From contig JPHH03000002.1 in assembly GCA_000750105.3 (NCBI GenBank), forward strand, positions 1-64,000: 64,000 bases of DNA, written 5' to 3'. Position numbers and translations under genes: made by a program. A model generated the notes under the pieces. That model was not told the DNA's origin. It saw only the letters and a list, made by a program, of their open reading frames with translations, and searched no databases. How positions within the stretch are numbered: position 1 is the stretch's first letter; every line of letters starts with the position of its first letter. The stretch is from Tolypocladium sp. Sup5 PDA-1. Taxonomy: Eukaryota; Ascomycota; Sordariomycetes; Hypocreales; Ophiocordycipitaceae. Of this stretch, positions 34,260-44,463 are shown piece by piece.

Positions 34260-35690
34260 ATGCTTGACGAGAACCTCCCGACCTACCGCCTGCAGCCCTC
34301 CTCCGACACCCCTCTGCACACGCTCCTCTTCTTCACCCACAACGGCTCCGAACCCTCGGCCGAATACCTCCTCAAGCGGCCCGACCAGACCATAGCTCGG
34401 AATCAATACGCGCTCGGCCTGCTCGACGTGCACCACCCCTCCGTCGTCTACGCAGAGGTGCTCGTGAAGCCCGAGTGGACGCAGCCCTCGCTCTCGGCCG
34501 CCGAGGTGCGCGCAAACGGCGCGACATCGCCCGTCCCGCTCACGCCCGACTCGTTCGCGATATCGCTGTACAACCCGGACCAGGCGGTCGTGGTCCGGCA
34601 CCGCCCGGGGAGCTGGAACAAGTCGGAGGCGTGGGAGCTCGAGGTCCCCGAGCGCAGCTTCAAGCTCCCCAGCGCGAGCCGCATCGACCAAGACAGCAGC
34701 GGGACGCAGATGGTGGACCTGACGCCCAAGGTCGTCTTTCGGTGGAAGCGCGATGGCAGGCTGAGCAAGGACATGACGTGCTACATGTCGGGGCGGAGCG
34801 TGGGCGGCAAGAAGAGCAAGGAGCCGGACATAACAGTGGCCATGTTCCGCGCGGGGAAGAACGAGGGCACCGTGACGATATACGAGCCCAACATGGCGCG
34901 CGTCGAGGTCGAGGACCGCAAGGGCCTCGAGGTGTCGTTCATCTTGAGCGCCGAGGTGATTAGGGATCTGTACCTCGTTCCGCGGCAGGATCCGTTCAAC
35001 GCGTCAGCCGGGCCCATCCAGACGCACGTGAACGGACCGAGGAAGAACTCGAATCCCCGACCGGCGGCGTCATCGACATCGCAAATGGCGTTTGCTTCCG
35101 GAGCTTTGGGTGACATGCCCCCTGCGCCGCCTCCCGTATCTAGCTCGCCGCCAGGCAGAGACCCCTGGCAGCAGGCTGGGATCGACGCCGAGACCAAGAG
35201 ACTTCAGGCCATGGCCACCGAGGAGAGCCGCAAGACCCGCGAGCGGGAAAAGCGAGACCTGGAGGAGCAGAAGCGCATCAAGAAGATGCTCGAGCAGGAG
35301 GACAAGGAGCGCCAGAAGCGCGAGGCCGAGGTCGAACAGGAGACGGAGCGGCTGCGCAGGGAATACGGCGTCCAGGCACCCAACTCGAGCGGCTTGTCGC
35401 CGCCACTGCCCCCGAGGCACAACCAGCAGCAGCTACATCCTTCCGGTGGCGGGTGGTACGGCGCGCCGGGCGGACACTCGCCCCCGCCGCCGCAGCCGCC
35501 GCGGCCGAATAGTGTGGGGCCGCGGCCTGAGCAGAACGCCGGCGGGCGCAGGAAGACGTCCAACCCGCTCGGGGTGTTCATGCAGGCGCCGTACGGGGGA
35601 CCTACGGGCGCGAGCGTGAGTGGGTTCTTCCACCGGTCGGAGGACGATAAGAAGAAGAAGGTGCAGAAGAAGCGTAGCGTGCACTTTTGA
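34260..35690 (+). CDS. Conserved fungal protein with globular N-domain and coiled-coil tail, 476 aa
   Basis: Function unknown; I recognise the style of a conserved filamentous-fungal protein but no named domain. Single exon; the ATG at 34260 is the first in frame. Residues about 1-250 look like a beta-rich globular domain (LHTLLFFTHNGSEPSAEYLL; VVFRWKRDGRLSKDMTCYMS; NEGTVTIYEPNMARVEVEDR; ILSAEVIRDLYLVP). About 255-310 is Ser/Pro-rich linker. About 315-378 is a highly charged coiled coil (ESRKTREREKRDLEEQKRIK). The tail is Pro/Gly/His/Gln-rich, ending in a Lys-rich segment (DDKKKKVQKKRSVHF) that may be a nuclear-localisation or membrane-binding patch. Confidence 0.85.
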   Translation: MLDENLPTYRLQPSSDTPLHTLLFFTHNGSEPSAEYLLKRPDQTIARNQYALGLLDVHHPSVVYAEVLVKPEWTQPSLSAAEVRANGATSPVPLTPDSFAISLYNPDQAVVVRHRPGSWNKSEAWELEVPERSFKLPSASRIDQDSSGTQMVDLTPKVVFRWKRDGRLSKDMTCYMSGRSVGGKKSKEPDITVAMFRAGKNEGTVTIYEPNMARVEVEDRKGLEVSFILSAEVIRDLYLVPRQDPFNASAGPIQTHVNGPRKNSNPRPAASSTSQMAFASGALGDMPPAPPPVSSSPPGRDPWQQAGIDAETKRLQAMATEESRKTREREKRDLEEQKRIKKMLEQEDKERQKREAEVEQETERLRREYGVQAPNSSGLSPPLPPRHNQQQLHPSGGGWYGAPGGHSPPPPQPPRPNSVGPRPEQNAGGRRKTSNPLGVFMQAPYGGPTGASVSGFFHRSEDDKKKKVQKKRSVHF

Positions 35691-36226
35691 GGGAGCTGTC
35701 ATGTCCACTCTGCATGAATGGGTTGATGAATCGGGAGGCTGTATAACTTTCAGGGCGTTATATCAAGAAATAGGCATGGGAATTTGCAAGTTTGGAGCAT
35801 TTATTACGCGGAATGGGCTGGGGGTGTATGACTTTTGCATGATTGTCATGAGTGGGAAAGCTTTGATGAATATAGACATTATGATGTATCGTTATCTTAT
35901 GTTATCAACATATAAAGTGCCAGTCCAGGCTGGTGACAGGTTTCATCGAGCAAATTATTCCGATCTACTCCGTATAACCGTTCAGTTCGCTCGCAGTGTC
36001 TCATCAGGATTCCACACCCAGGGGAGGATCAGTTGCTGTCTCGGGTGGATAGAGCTCCGAGTCTGACGTTGAGAGTAGAGTAGAGCAGTGCAATGCTTCG
36101 AAGGTAGGGCATGGCGCGGTGTGAGCCCCGGGTATTTTTTGACAGGCATCATAGCAGTTGGGATGATTACTGTTGTCGTACAGTTGAATCGTAACTTTAT
36201 GAGGTCGTTGTGAATAAAGATAAACC
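35691..36226. other. Convergent 3' region, AT-richer
   Basis: 536 bp with noticeably more A/T than the flanking genes, presumably the 3' untranslated region of the 476-aa gene and the tail of the small ORF. Contains one TACTCCGTA motif (35966-35974). Confidence 0.5.
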
Positions 36227-36430
36227 TCAGGGCGAGGTGGCCGCGTCCTTCTTGGCCTCACTCCGTACCCTGCTCATCAAGGTCCCTTTGGGAGCGGCAT
36301 CGCTCGACTGTGCGCGCTTCTCCACGAGCTCAGCCATGGCCTGCAGCGGAATGGCAGCGGTGCTCGACTTGCGGCTCTCGGCACCGTTGCATGGCCGGGT
36401 CTGGATGAGGGCGAGGTCTCCGGCGAACAT
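36227..36430 (-). CDS. Possible small protein, 67 aa
   Basis: Not a family I recognise. ATG at 36430, stop at 36227. The codons end mainly in G or C, as in the confirmed genes here, and the frame is flanked by AT-richer non-coding DNA; this is the main reason to think it is translated. Predicted mostly helical, with no signal peptide or membrane segment. The middle (AIPLQAMAELVEKRAQ) could be an amphipathic helix. Alternatively a chance open frame or a fragment of a spliced gene. Confidence 0.42.
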   Translation of the reverse strand: MFAGDLALIQTRPCNGAESRKSSTAAIPLQAMAELVEKRAQSSDAAPKGTLMSRVRSEAKKDAATSP

Positions 36431-37435
36431 TTTGAGATAATTATCTCTTTCGTTATTTTCAAGAGGTGAGGGATGGGGGTCCGCGAAGAAAGGTGAGTTG
36501 AGTGTTGGGAGGGGGGTTATGGATGAATAGGTCTTTGGTGGCGCGCCTTATTGTTGACTGGATGTGGTGTAGGTGCAGATTCGCGCAGCCACCACGGATG
36601 GGGATTAAACAGCGTCTTTATCGCAAACAATCCCCAGCTACTCCCATACAATCCGACCTTCTTTGCCTAGCTTCTTTGTTTCATCGATTGATGCAACAAA
36701 AGAGAAGAAGAAATATCCTGAACCCGATATTTCCATCTCTCGGTCGGTCCAAGCCTCGATCCCTCCCCACATCGGCGCCGGCCGATGCGGCGGGCCAGAC
36801 AGTGATCCGTGGCCCTTCCACGGTTCACCACCAAAGCCCGTACGTAGCAAAGTCTACCTTTGCGGCTACAAGCGGATAGCGCAAGGACGGCCGATTTTGG
36901 GCAAGGTTAGCAGAAGCAGGGTTGCAAGACATGCGTGCGCCGGTGCTCGTGTAAGTGGGCAGGCGGACGAACGGGCTTGGCGATGCGGGCTTCATGTTGG
37001 ATCGGGAGGTCAGACGGAGTAAAGTTCCAAGAAACAAGAAAAATGGGCACCGGCGGAGAGAGCGGTTGGGATTCAGCGACGGTGGGACGCAAGATATGCA
37101 GGTTTTGCTGGCTGCAGCGGCTAAGGCGGACGTGCAGCAGCTGTGCATATGACGGATGGCCATATCAGACGACATGTGACGATTCGCCTGAGCATTTTCA
37201 ATCTACAGATTGGCTCACCTTGTTGGGTTCTGATGAGCAATAAAGATAAGTGAAATGCTTGCATTTTGTGTAGCATGTAGGTCTCAGGGTCGACAGTCTG
37301 GTCCCCCTCTAGACAGGATACTACCCCCTGATTATCGTCCAGTCTGTGCCTCGTAACGCCAAGGTATATGCATGCCTCGTCTCCTCTTCCTCCTCTCTCA
37401 GACCTGCCCGTATTAGGTTCCTCATCCTCGCAGAG
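36431..37435. other. Intergenic, 1.0 kb
   Basis: Between the small ORF and the end of the PIG-L gene. Short frames only, no pattern. Confidence 0.55.
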
Positions 37436-38456
37436 TCATTTACTCTTGATCTTTTCCAGCCGCAGGTCGTTGATGACCATGTACCGGCTGAACCCGATCC
37501 ATAGGTACCGAAACCACGCCATCTGGCTCTTGTGCGCGTCCGTCATGGTCTTCCACGCGGTGGAGAGCCCGGCCTCGCCGACGAGCTGGTTCATGAGCAG
37601 CAGGCCGCCCGGGTGCGCCTTGTCCTCGTGCCGGACGCCGAGCGCCCAGGCGGCCATGGTGGCGAAGACGTCGAGGAAGGAGGTGTACTTGCGCAGGACG
37701 CTGACCGAGGTGAGCGTGTAGAGGTCGACGGGGCTGGCCCAGCCGGCCTTGCCGCGCATGAGGGCGGCGGCGAAGGCGCGCGCGCCGTGGTAGAGCGAGA
37801 CGTGGTTGGGGTGCGACGAGACGCCCTGTGCGTCAAAGGTGATGAGGACATCGATGTTGGCGGTGGGCCGGGCGGCATCGTCGGCGCGCTGGCGGGCGAG
37901 CTGCGGCGCAAAGGCGCTACAGAGGAGGTTGGAGATGTTGTTTTCGTCCCACTTGGTGGTCATGGAGTCGGGGAAGTCGGTGCTAGTCTGGTCAGCCAAG
38001 TTCCCATGACCGGATGCTGGAGTTGCTCGCGGTGACTGAACGTACGGGTTGTCCACCACAAAGACGTCGTCTTCGTCTCGCAGGCCCAACAGCATGCCGC
38101 TCTTGACGAGCTCCTTTTTCCTCGTCTCGCCGAGGCCGTCCGCGTTGCCTGTAAGGACAAGACGTCGCACGTTAGCCAAACTGCTCGCCAACTCTCCCCG
38201 GGGGACGCTCCGCGACGCCGTTGGAGGCCGTACCAGTGCTCAGGCACAGGATCTTGACGTGGTTGCCCGTCTCGGGACGCGTGAGGGCCAGGACGGTCGG
38301 CGCAAAGAACATGGCCTCGTCGTCCGGGTGCGCAATCAGCAGGCAGATGCGCTTGTTGCGCAGCGCCGGGAAGCGCGTCGCGACGACGCTGACCGTGTAC
38401 ATGTACAGCAGCGGCACCACGACCGCCAGGGTCGCCACGAGGCCGAGGCCGAGCAT
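37436..38456 (-). CDS. GPI12: N-acetylglucosaminyl-phosphatidylinositol de-N-acetylase (PIG-L/Gpi12)
   Basis: Removes the acetyl group from GlcNAc-PI, the second step of GPI-anchor synthesis, on the cytosolic face of the endoplasmic reticulum. Proposed exons (minus): 38456-38234, 38148-38046, 37982-37436; 290 aa. An N-terminal membrane helix spans about 5-23. The zinc-binding motif AHPDDEAMFF has His43, Asp45 and Asp46. Further family motifs are STGNADGLGETRKKEL, which is restored by the first splice, and the second metal/catalytic block GVSSHPNHVSLYHG with His166 and His169. The second intron is less certain: I chose the GTACGT donor and the TAG acceptor because phase and consensus agree, giving DNP-TDFPDSMTTKW. 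The C-terminus WFRYLWIGFSRYMVINDLRL is typical of fungal Gpi12. It is divergent from the DUF7719-like gene. Confidence 0.93.
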
Positions 38457-39140
38457 GGCGTCTGCCGTATGCGGCGGCGGCTGCGCTGGTGTTTTGCGCC
38501 GGGGACAAGCGGCTCGGAGGGGTCGTCGTTGAGGTTGGATGCCAATGGATCTCGTCGGCGCACGGCTGCGAGTTCCCCCTTGCAGCCTACAGGGCCAATG
38601 GCAGAGCAACACGGCCGTAGATGTGCTTCCGGTGCGCGAGGGAGTCGAATCGGACACCACGCCCACGCGCCGAGGAGGAGGAGGGGATGCGAAGCAGCGA
38701 GGTGCAGGTTGTTGAAGAAGTGGGCTCCCAGGCGCAAATGCCACCTTGCGAATTCAACAATTGCGCCCCCCCCTGCGGCTAGCCCCATTAGCACACGACG
38801 TTAGCTGCCGAGTTCTGGGGAATCCAGGGGACCAAGGCGTCTGGCCGTCGAGCTTCCAGAAGATTTGATTGATTGATTAGGGGCCCCCTGAGAGCTCATC
38901 AGCCCCATGGAGCTTGCGTTGGTGCTGCTGATTGGCGTGATGTCATTCGTGTTTACAGGGGACCACCCAGGCAACAAGGCCCTAATTTTCTAGCGCGCGT
39001 GCTCGACTGCAACTCTGTCCCTCCATCATCAGACGTCGGTCCTCACGAGACGACACGACGAGCGCGTCAACGCCAACGAACAAGGTCCTACGCAATATCA
39101 AAGCTCCCACGCAGGTCAGTCGCTGCTTACATCAGTGACA
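38457..39140. promoter_or_regulatory. Probable bidirectional promoter between PIG-L and the DUF7719-like gene
   Basis: 684 bp between two divergent start codons. No other gene fits, so both promoters must lie here; I did not identify a specific binding site. Confidence 0.55.
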
Positions 39141-39851
39141 ATGGCCAGACAGCGCAAGGAAAAGACGTCCGGAGGCAGCATCAAGCTCCGACAGCCCGAC
39201 CGCTCCGTGCCCTCGGAAAAGACGCTGTTCGACATTGCCCAGGAACGGCAGCTGTTCCAGCAGGTTGAACAGCGCGAGAAGCAGATGGCTAAAGGAGAAG
39301 GCGACGAAGAAGAAGCGGAGGATGAGGCCGCGACACTTTCCCCCCGAGCCGAGAGGTTCCTCGAAGCCATGCTCTGGACGGCGACGCTGGCCATGCTGCA
39401 CTTTACGTTTGACGTGCTGGTCCAGCACCAGTACGGCACCGAGATTGTCTGGCCTACGGTCTGGGCGAGGACTGGAAGGGCATGGATGAGTATGTTCATA
39501 CCGCGGATCCTGACTTGAGAATGGTCAAGAAGCTAATTGTTGCCCGCAGTGTTCCTCTTCCTCTTCTACGTCCTGCACCCGCACCCTTCGAGCCCCGTTC
39601 TGCTTCCCGGCCTCGCCCTCCGATATCAGCGCCCGGTCCGCCAGGCCGTCTTCTTCGTCATGAGTGTGACAGCAGGGTGTTACCTCATCTTCATCTCCAA
39701 CACGTACGGCTACCTCGCCACCATGAAGCAGGCGCCGCCGCTGGGCTGTCTCTGGCTTTGGGCTGTCGTGGAGCTCGACCTGCTCATGGGCGTTGCGAGT
39801 CTCGCCGTGGCCGCTGCGTTTCTGTGGCAGGGAGGCTACGACATAAAATGA
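39141..39851 (+). CDS. Fungal multi-span membrane protein, probably DUF7719 family
   Basis: Function unknown. Exons 39141-39489 and 39550-39851, with a GTATGT..CAG intron in phase 1, give 216 aa. The start at 39141 is the first ATG in frame. Residues 1-65 are soluble and charged (EKTLFDIAQERQLFQQVEQR; an acidic EGDEEEAEDEA stretch). Then come about four membrane helices: around FLEAMLWTATLAMLHFTFDV, FLFLFYVLHP, QAVFFVMSVTAGCYLIFIS, and LWLWAVVELDLLMGVASLAV. The segment NTYGYLATMKQAPPLGCLW is well conserved in my memory of Sordariomycete homologues carrying DUF7719; I cannot check it here. The gene ends only 50 bp from the convergent next gene. Confidence 0.88.
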
Positions 39852-39901
39852 GAGGCAGGATGATGCTTTACCAAGGTATCCCTTTGCTACGGGCTTCTCT
39901 C

Positions 39902-40579
39902 TCAGGGTTTCCAGCCCGCCCCTCTCTTAAGCCCCCCCATGAACGCGTCCTGCCGGCGAATCCCCTCCCTCTGGCTCTCAAGAAGGCCATCCAGCTTCTT
40001 CGAACTCTCCTCCGACTTCACCTCGCCCCACCTCGTCCTCGACTCCAGATCCCTCAGCCGGGACGACATCATGCTCATCTGGAGGAACTGCACCCTAGCC
40101 GTCAATGCCTCCCGCTGGCGGACCAGCTCGAAAGCCTTTGTCCGCACCGGCAGCCACGCCATGGCAACTGACGGTCTCCCGCCCTGCCAGCTCCGCGGCA
40201 TAAGCGCGAAGCTGCTGTCAACGCTGCTCCCCGTGGACGCCTTGGCCTCGACGTCCATGACCAGGTCCAGCAGCCGTTGCTCCAGGTTCAGCAGGTCTTC
40301 CATGACAAAGGCGTACATCTGGTACTCCATCTTGCGGCTGCGCGAGCCCCCGTCGTCGTGGTGCTGCGCATTGAGCGCCGCTAGAAGATCCGCGAGCCAG
40401 GCGGATTCCGTCTTGTACCACGACAGCGAGGTCTTGACGCGGAAGTACTCGTCGTCGCTGTTGCGCAGGTACGTGACGCGGGCGTATATGGCGGCGGCGA
40501 TGGCGACGACAAAGGTCAGGATGCCGACGACGTTGGACGTGATGGACAGGGGCGAGTCTTGGTCGGTGTTGGCGGCCAT
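39902..40579 (-). CDS. Single-span membrane protein, 225 aa, unknown function
   Basis: Not recognised. Single exon, ATG at 40579. One transmembrane helix near the N-terminus at about 16-32 (VVGILTFVVAIAAAIYA), then a cytosolic region rich in helix: YFRVKTSLSWYKTESAWLAD, EDLLNLEQRLLDLVMDVEAK, AFELVRQREALTARVQFLQM, and a charged C-terminal helix with RTRWGEVKSEESSKKLDGLL. This looks like a type-III or tail-in membrane protein with a coiled-coil cytosolic domain. Similar architecture is common in uncharacterised fungal proteins. The stop lies 50 bp from that of the convergent DUF7719-like gene, so the transcripts may overlap. Confidence 0.78.
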   Translation of the reverse strand: MAANTDQDSPLSITSNVVGILTFVVAIAAAIYARVTYLRNSDDEYFRVKTSLSWYKTESAWLADLLAALNAQHHDDGGSRSRKMEYQMYAFVMEDLLNLEQRLLDLVMDVEAKASTGSSVDSSFALMPRSWQGGRPSVAMAWLPVRTKAFELVRQREALTARVQFLQMSMMSSRLRDLESRTRWGEVKSEESSKKLDGLLESQREGIRRQDAFMGGLKRGAGWKP

Positions 40580-41413
40580 GGCGGGTGTTGTGTCAGGCGC
40601 CCGGGTCGTTGTGGGGGTTAGCGTAGGAGCGAGATGCCCTTGTAGAACATGCCTTGATGTTTAGTTACGGCATGGCTCGTACGTGAGATGCCTGCGATTG
40701 ATGCGCAGATGTTCCTGTATCGTCGGATCGTCGTTGGACTGAATAGATGACTGAAGGAAGTGATGAATCTCACGCTCACATCCTGGGACACTAAACTAGA
40801 GGCGACGCGGGAGATGAGCTGAACCCACCTCTTGGATAGGTAGAAGCCATCACGTGATGGGCCTCGATCGTGACCATCTAATATTGCCTCCTACGAGTAT
40901 GTGGATTGCCTGTCTTCGCGCTCTGCGAGTATGATTGGAGTATTTCGCCAATGAGGCGCAGAAAAAGCAAGGGCCGTTTTGCTGTCGCAAGAAGGCGGCG
41001 CAGGAGTTGAAGTTGGCGCGCCGGGTGGGCTCCACACGTCCCGTCCCGTCCCGGCCCGGCGCCGTCGAAGCTCAGTCCAGCCGAGGAGGCGACGACGAAA
41101 CAATGCGCAGTCAAACATACGACTTAGCAACAGGTGTTTCACCCTCTGTATAGTTCACCAAAGGCATAAAGTGCAAGCATACCAAGCGGTAAAGGTCAAA
41201 GATTTGATTTGCTAGTGATGCAATCTCACATGATACTTCGTACTATGCTACAGTATGTAAAACCCGCTATGCACGACCTACGCCCACCTCTTTATGTTAT
41301 GTGACGGCCCAAGGCCAATCTTCTAATTCCGCATGCCGAATTGACCCGTTCGTCGCTCGTCAAGTTCCCAGCCGTAAAATATACGCATAAACGTATCTCG
41401 TCGTTTCGTCTCC
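40580..41413. other. Intergenic, 0.8 kb
   Basis: Promoter of the 225-aa gene and 3' region of the antiporter gene. Carries TACTTCGTAC at 41234-41243. No gene seen. Confidence 0.55.
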
Positions 41414-44400
41414 TCACCTCGGCTGCTTCCCACTGCGCTGCGGCTCGGCGAACCTAATACCTCTCCGAGCTGGTGGCACGCGCTCCGTGCCCTCGTCGTC
41501 GCTGTCGCTGTCGTCGGCGACCCCGGCGTTGGCCATGCCCAGGGCTGCCTGCCGCCTTCGCCGCTCTGCGGGGGTCTCTCCCGTGTCCACGTCCTCGTCG
41601 TCGTCGGGCTCGTCGGGCTCGGCTTGGCTCGCGAGGGCGGCCAGCCGGCGCTTGCGCTCCACGACCGTCTCCGCAAACTCCTCCAACGGGCGGCCCTTGG
41701 ACGACGGTGATCGGCTCGACGCGGCGACTGGTTGACGTCCCGGTGATAGGGACTGGGAGCGTCCGCGGCCGGTGCGACTGCTTTCTCCGTTGCTGCTGCT
41801 GGTCTCGCTGCCTTGCTCGCGTATCACGGGCACGACGGGCAGGCCGGCAGGTTTCACAAGGGGGTCCTGGCGGGCCAGCTGCTTGACGGCGGAAGAGGCC
41901 GTCGAGGGGTCCACCACCTCCTTTCGTGTGCCGAAGTCGAGCTTCTGGACCTCCTTGATAAAGTCCTCCTTGGTCATGCGCTGCCCAACACCGCCGATTG
42001 TGAACCGGACCTTCTTATCATCGTCCGCCTCTTGCTGCTGGGCCACGCTCTTCCTCCTCGCCTGCTGGCCGCCCCCTCTTGCGAAGCCCGACCATCCGCC
42101 CTTGAACGGTTGCTTGCTTGGGGTGGCACCGCTGGCTTCCCCTTCTTCGGCGGCCGCTTCCGGGTTCTTGTCGTCCTGGCGGCCCTTGGCCCCGAGGCCG
42201 AGGTACTTTAAGCTGGCTCCGAGCAAGTCGTTGCCCTCTTGGCCTTCAGCCTTTTGCGAGGGCAACTCGTAAGTCTTGACGACTTCGCCATCCTCGTCCT
42301 CGACGATGATCTGGTGGGTAGGGGTCAGCAAAGGATATCAATGTCAAGCGTGTCAAAAAGGGAAAACCATACCGTATTGCCAAACTGGTAAGCTCGCGCC
42401 GGCTCGTGCCGTCGCTCATTCTTGCCCTTTTCCTTTCTCTTCTCTAGCTCCGAGGAGTACATCTCGTTCATCTTACGCCGAAGACCGCCCAGTGACCAGC
42501 TGAAAGGCTCGGTGTCGGACGGCAGCCCCTCGTTGGGTCGTGGAAGCTCCCCCCTGTCTCCCTCGGGGGTCGGCTGAATATCGAGGACGTCTCCGTCCTC
42601 GTTTTCGAACACGATGTGGTCGCCCTCATCGAAGACTTCGACCCGTGGGGCTCGGCGATGCGACGCCCGCGGGGCCCGCTCTTGGTCGTCTCCCGCTTCA
42701 TCCGACTTTTCGAGGTCCTTCTCTTTACGGCTGTCCTCGGATAGAGTCGTCGAATCCGTGTTCTCGTGCCTAGGTGGAGAGCGTTCCTTGTCGGGGGTCC
42801 CGCCGACTGGTGTCTGTCGGTTGGGGAAGATGGCAGACTGGCTCACCGGACCGCCGGGTCCTATCCCGTCGTCCCACTTCTTATGCTTCCGCTTCTTCGA
42901 AACCAGAGACGAGGTCCGACTACCCGTCCGACTGGCGTTGTCTTCGTCCCGCTGGCGGCGCAGGAAATTCGAAGGAGGGGCGAGTGTGCCGGGTGGAAAC
43001 TCGGGCTCCTTGAGATCGTCAAAGGAGGCCTCCGACATGGCCTTGGCTTGCGATCGAGACTGAGACGAGATGCGAGGCAATCTGTTCATCCACGAAGGTC
43101 CATCCTCAGGGGCCGCCGTGTATGACATGGTCAAAGTCAACGTGTTGATGCGCTTGCCGAGGGTGAAGACGGCGATCGAGGAACCGTGGATGAGAATCGA
43201 CGAAATGACGAGGAAGGTGACGATGGGCCAGACGAGGTAAATCAGCGCGTAGTTCTCCGAGCCTTCGGGCGGCATTTCTGCCAGAGGCACCGGCTCTTCG
43301 TGTTCCAGCTCGGCCCTGGCAAGTATCGCGACAAAGATGGCGCCGACGCCGATGGGGCCAAAATGGCCCGCGAATAGCGCCTCTCGCCAGTTTTTGACGT
43401 CCGGTATAAATGGTTTGAGGGCCATCATGATGGGTATGCGTCGGAAGAGGAGCACAAAGATGGCAATGACAACGAGCCGCCACGCCGTCAGGCCAAAGAC
43501 GTTGTTGTTGTACTGCTCCCACGGGATGATGGTGCCAAAGTATACAAAGTACGCCAAATTGAGCAGCAAGTCGATGACGTTGGAAACGTGCGACTCCTCC
43601 GTCTTCTCGCCAAACCAGCCGTCGTTGGAGAAGCCAACGCCGGCAGAGAAGCCCACGAGCAGGTCGTCCACGCCGAGGATGCTGCCGGAACCCGCGCAGA
43701 AGAGCGCGACGACAAAGTAGAAGACGAGGAAGCTCTCACGGTCGATCAGGTCGCGCTGCTCGGCGTACTTGATGCCGTGGCGGGCAATGTATCCCACGGC
43801 GAAGCCATACACGGCGCCGAAGATGCATTCGTAGAGGATGACGTAGACGACGAAGTGGAAGGTGACGTCCTTGGCGCTCTGGTGGTACTGGATGAGGTAG
43901 AGCGAGAGGTAGATGAAGGGAAAGGCCATGCCGTCGTTGCAGCCCGACTCGGCGGAGAGCAGGTCTCGCAAATGCTTGGGCACGCGCTTGGCGAACTTGC
44001 CCTTGCCGACGACGGACGAGGCGAGGACGGGATCGGTGGCGGTGACGCAGGCGGCGACGACGAGCGACTCGAGCCAGTTGAGCGGCGGGATCATCCACCA
44101 GATGACGAGGCTGACGATGAGCCAGCCGGCGATCATGACGGGAACGAGCAGGAAGACGACGGAGCGCCAGTGCTTCTCCATGTAGAACTTGGGCAGCTCC
44201 ACGCCGACGGCGAAGCACTGGACGACGAGGACGATGCGGGAGAACTCGAGGGTGACGATGTCGACGCTGCCCCATTCGTTGGGGTTGATGAGGTTGGCGG
44301 CATGGGGGCCGAAGATGACGCCGCACAAGGTGGCGACGGTGGCCTCGCCGATGTACATGCGCTCCTTGATGAAGGAGGAGCAGAGCATGAAGAGCGAGGT

Positions 44401-44463
44401 GAAGCCGCCGAGGATGATGTAGACCAAGTGCGGCTTGGTGATGTCGATCTGCGACCACGCCAT
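41414..44463 (-). CDS. Plasma-membrane Na+(K+)/H+ antiporter (Nha1/Sod2 type, CPA1)
   Basis: Exports Na+ and K+ in exchange for H+, for salt tolerance, pH and K+ homeostasis. Exons 44463-42373 and 42310-41414 (GTATGG..CAG, phase 0) give 995 aa. The start at 44463 is the first in-frame ATG. Residues about 12-440 form the NhaP/NHA1 transporter core with 12-13 helices; visible motifs are GGFTSLFMLCSSFIKERMYI, FGPHAANLINP, TATDPVLASSVVG (Asp144) and SAESGCNDGMAFPFIYL with the Asn176-Asp177 ion-binding pair. From about 450 a long hydrophilic tail, rich in Ser, Glu and Arg, is typical of fungal Nha1 and is likely regulatory. It contains DEGDHIVFENEDGDVLDIQ and, beyond the intron, KKVRFTIGGVGQRMTKEDFI. 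The tail intron separates two conserved acidic repeats. Confidence 0.95.
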
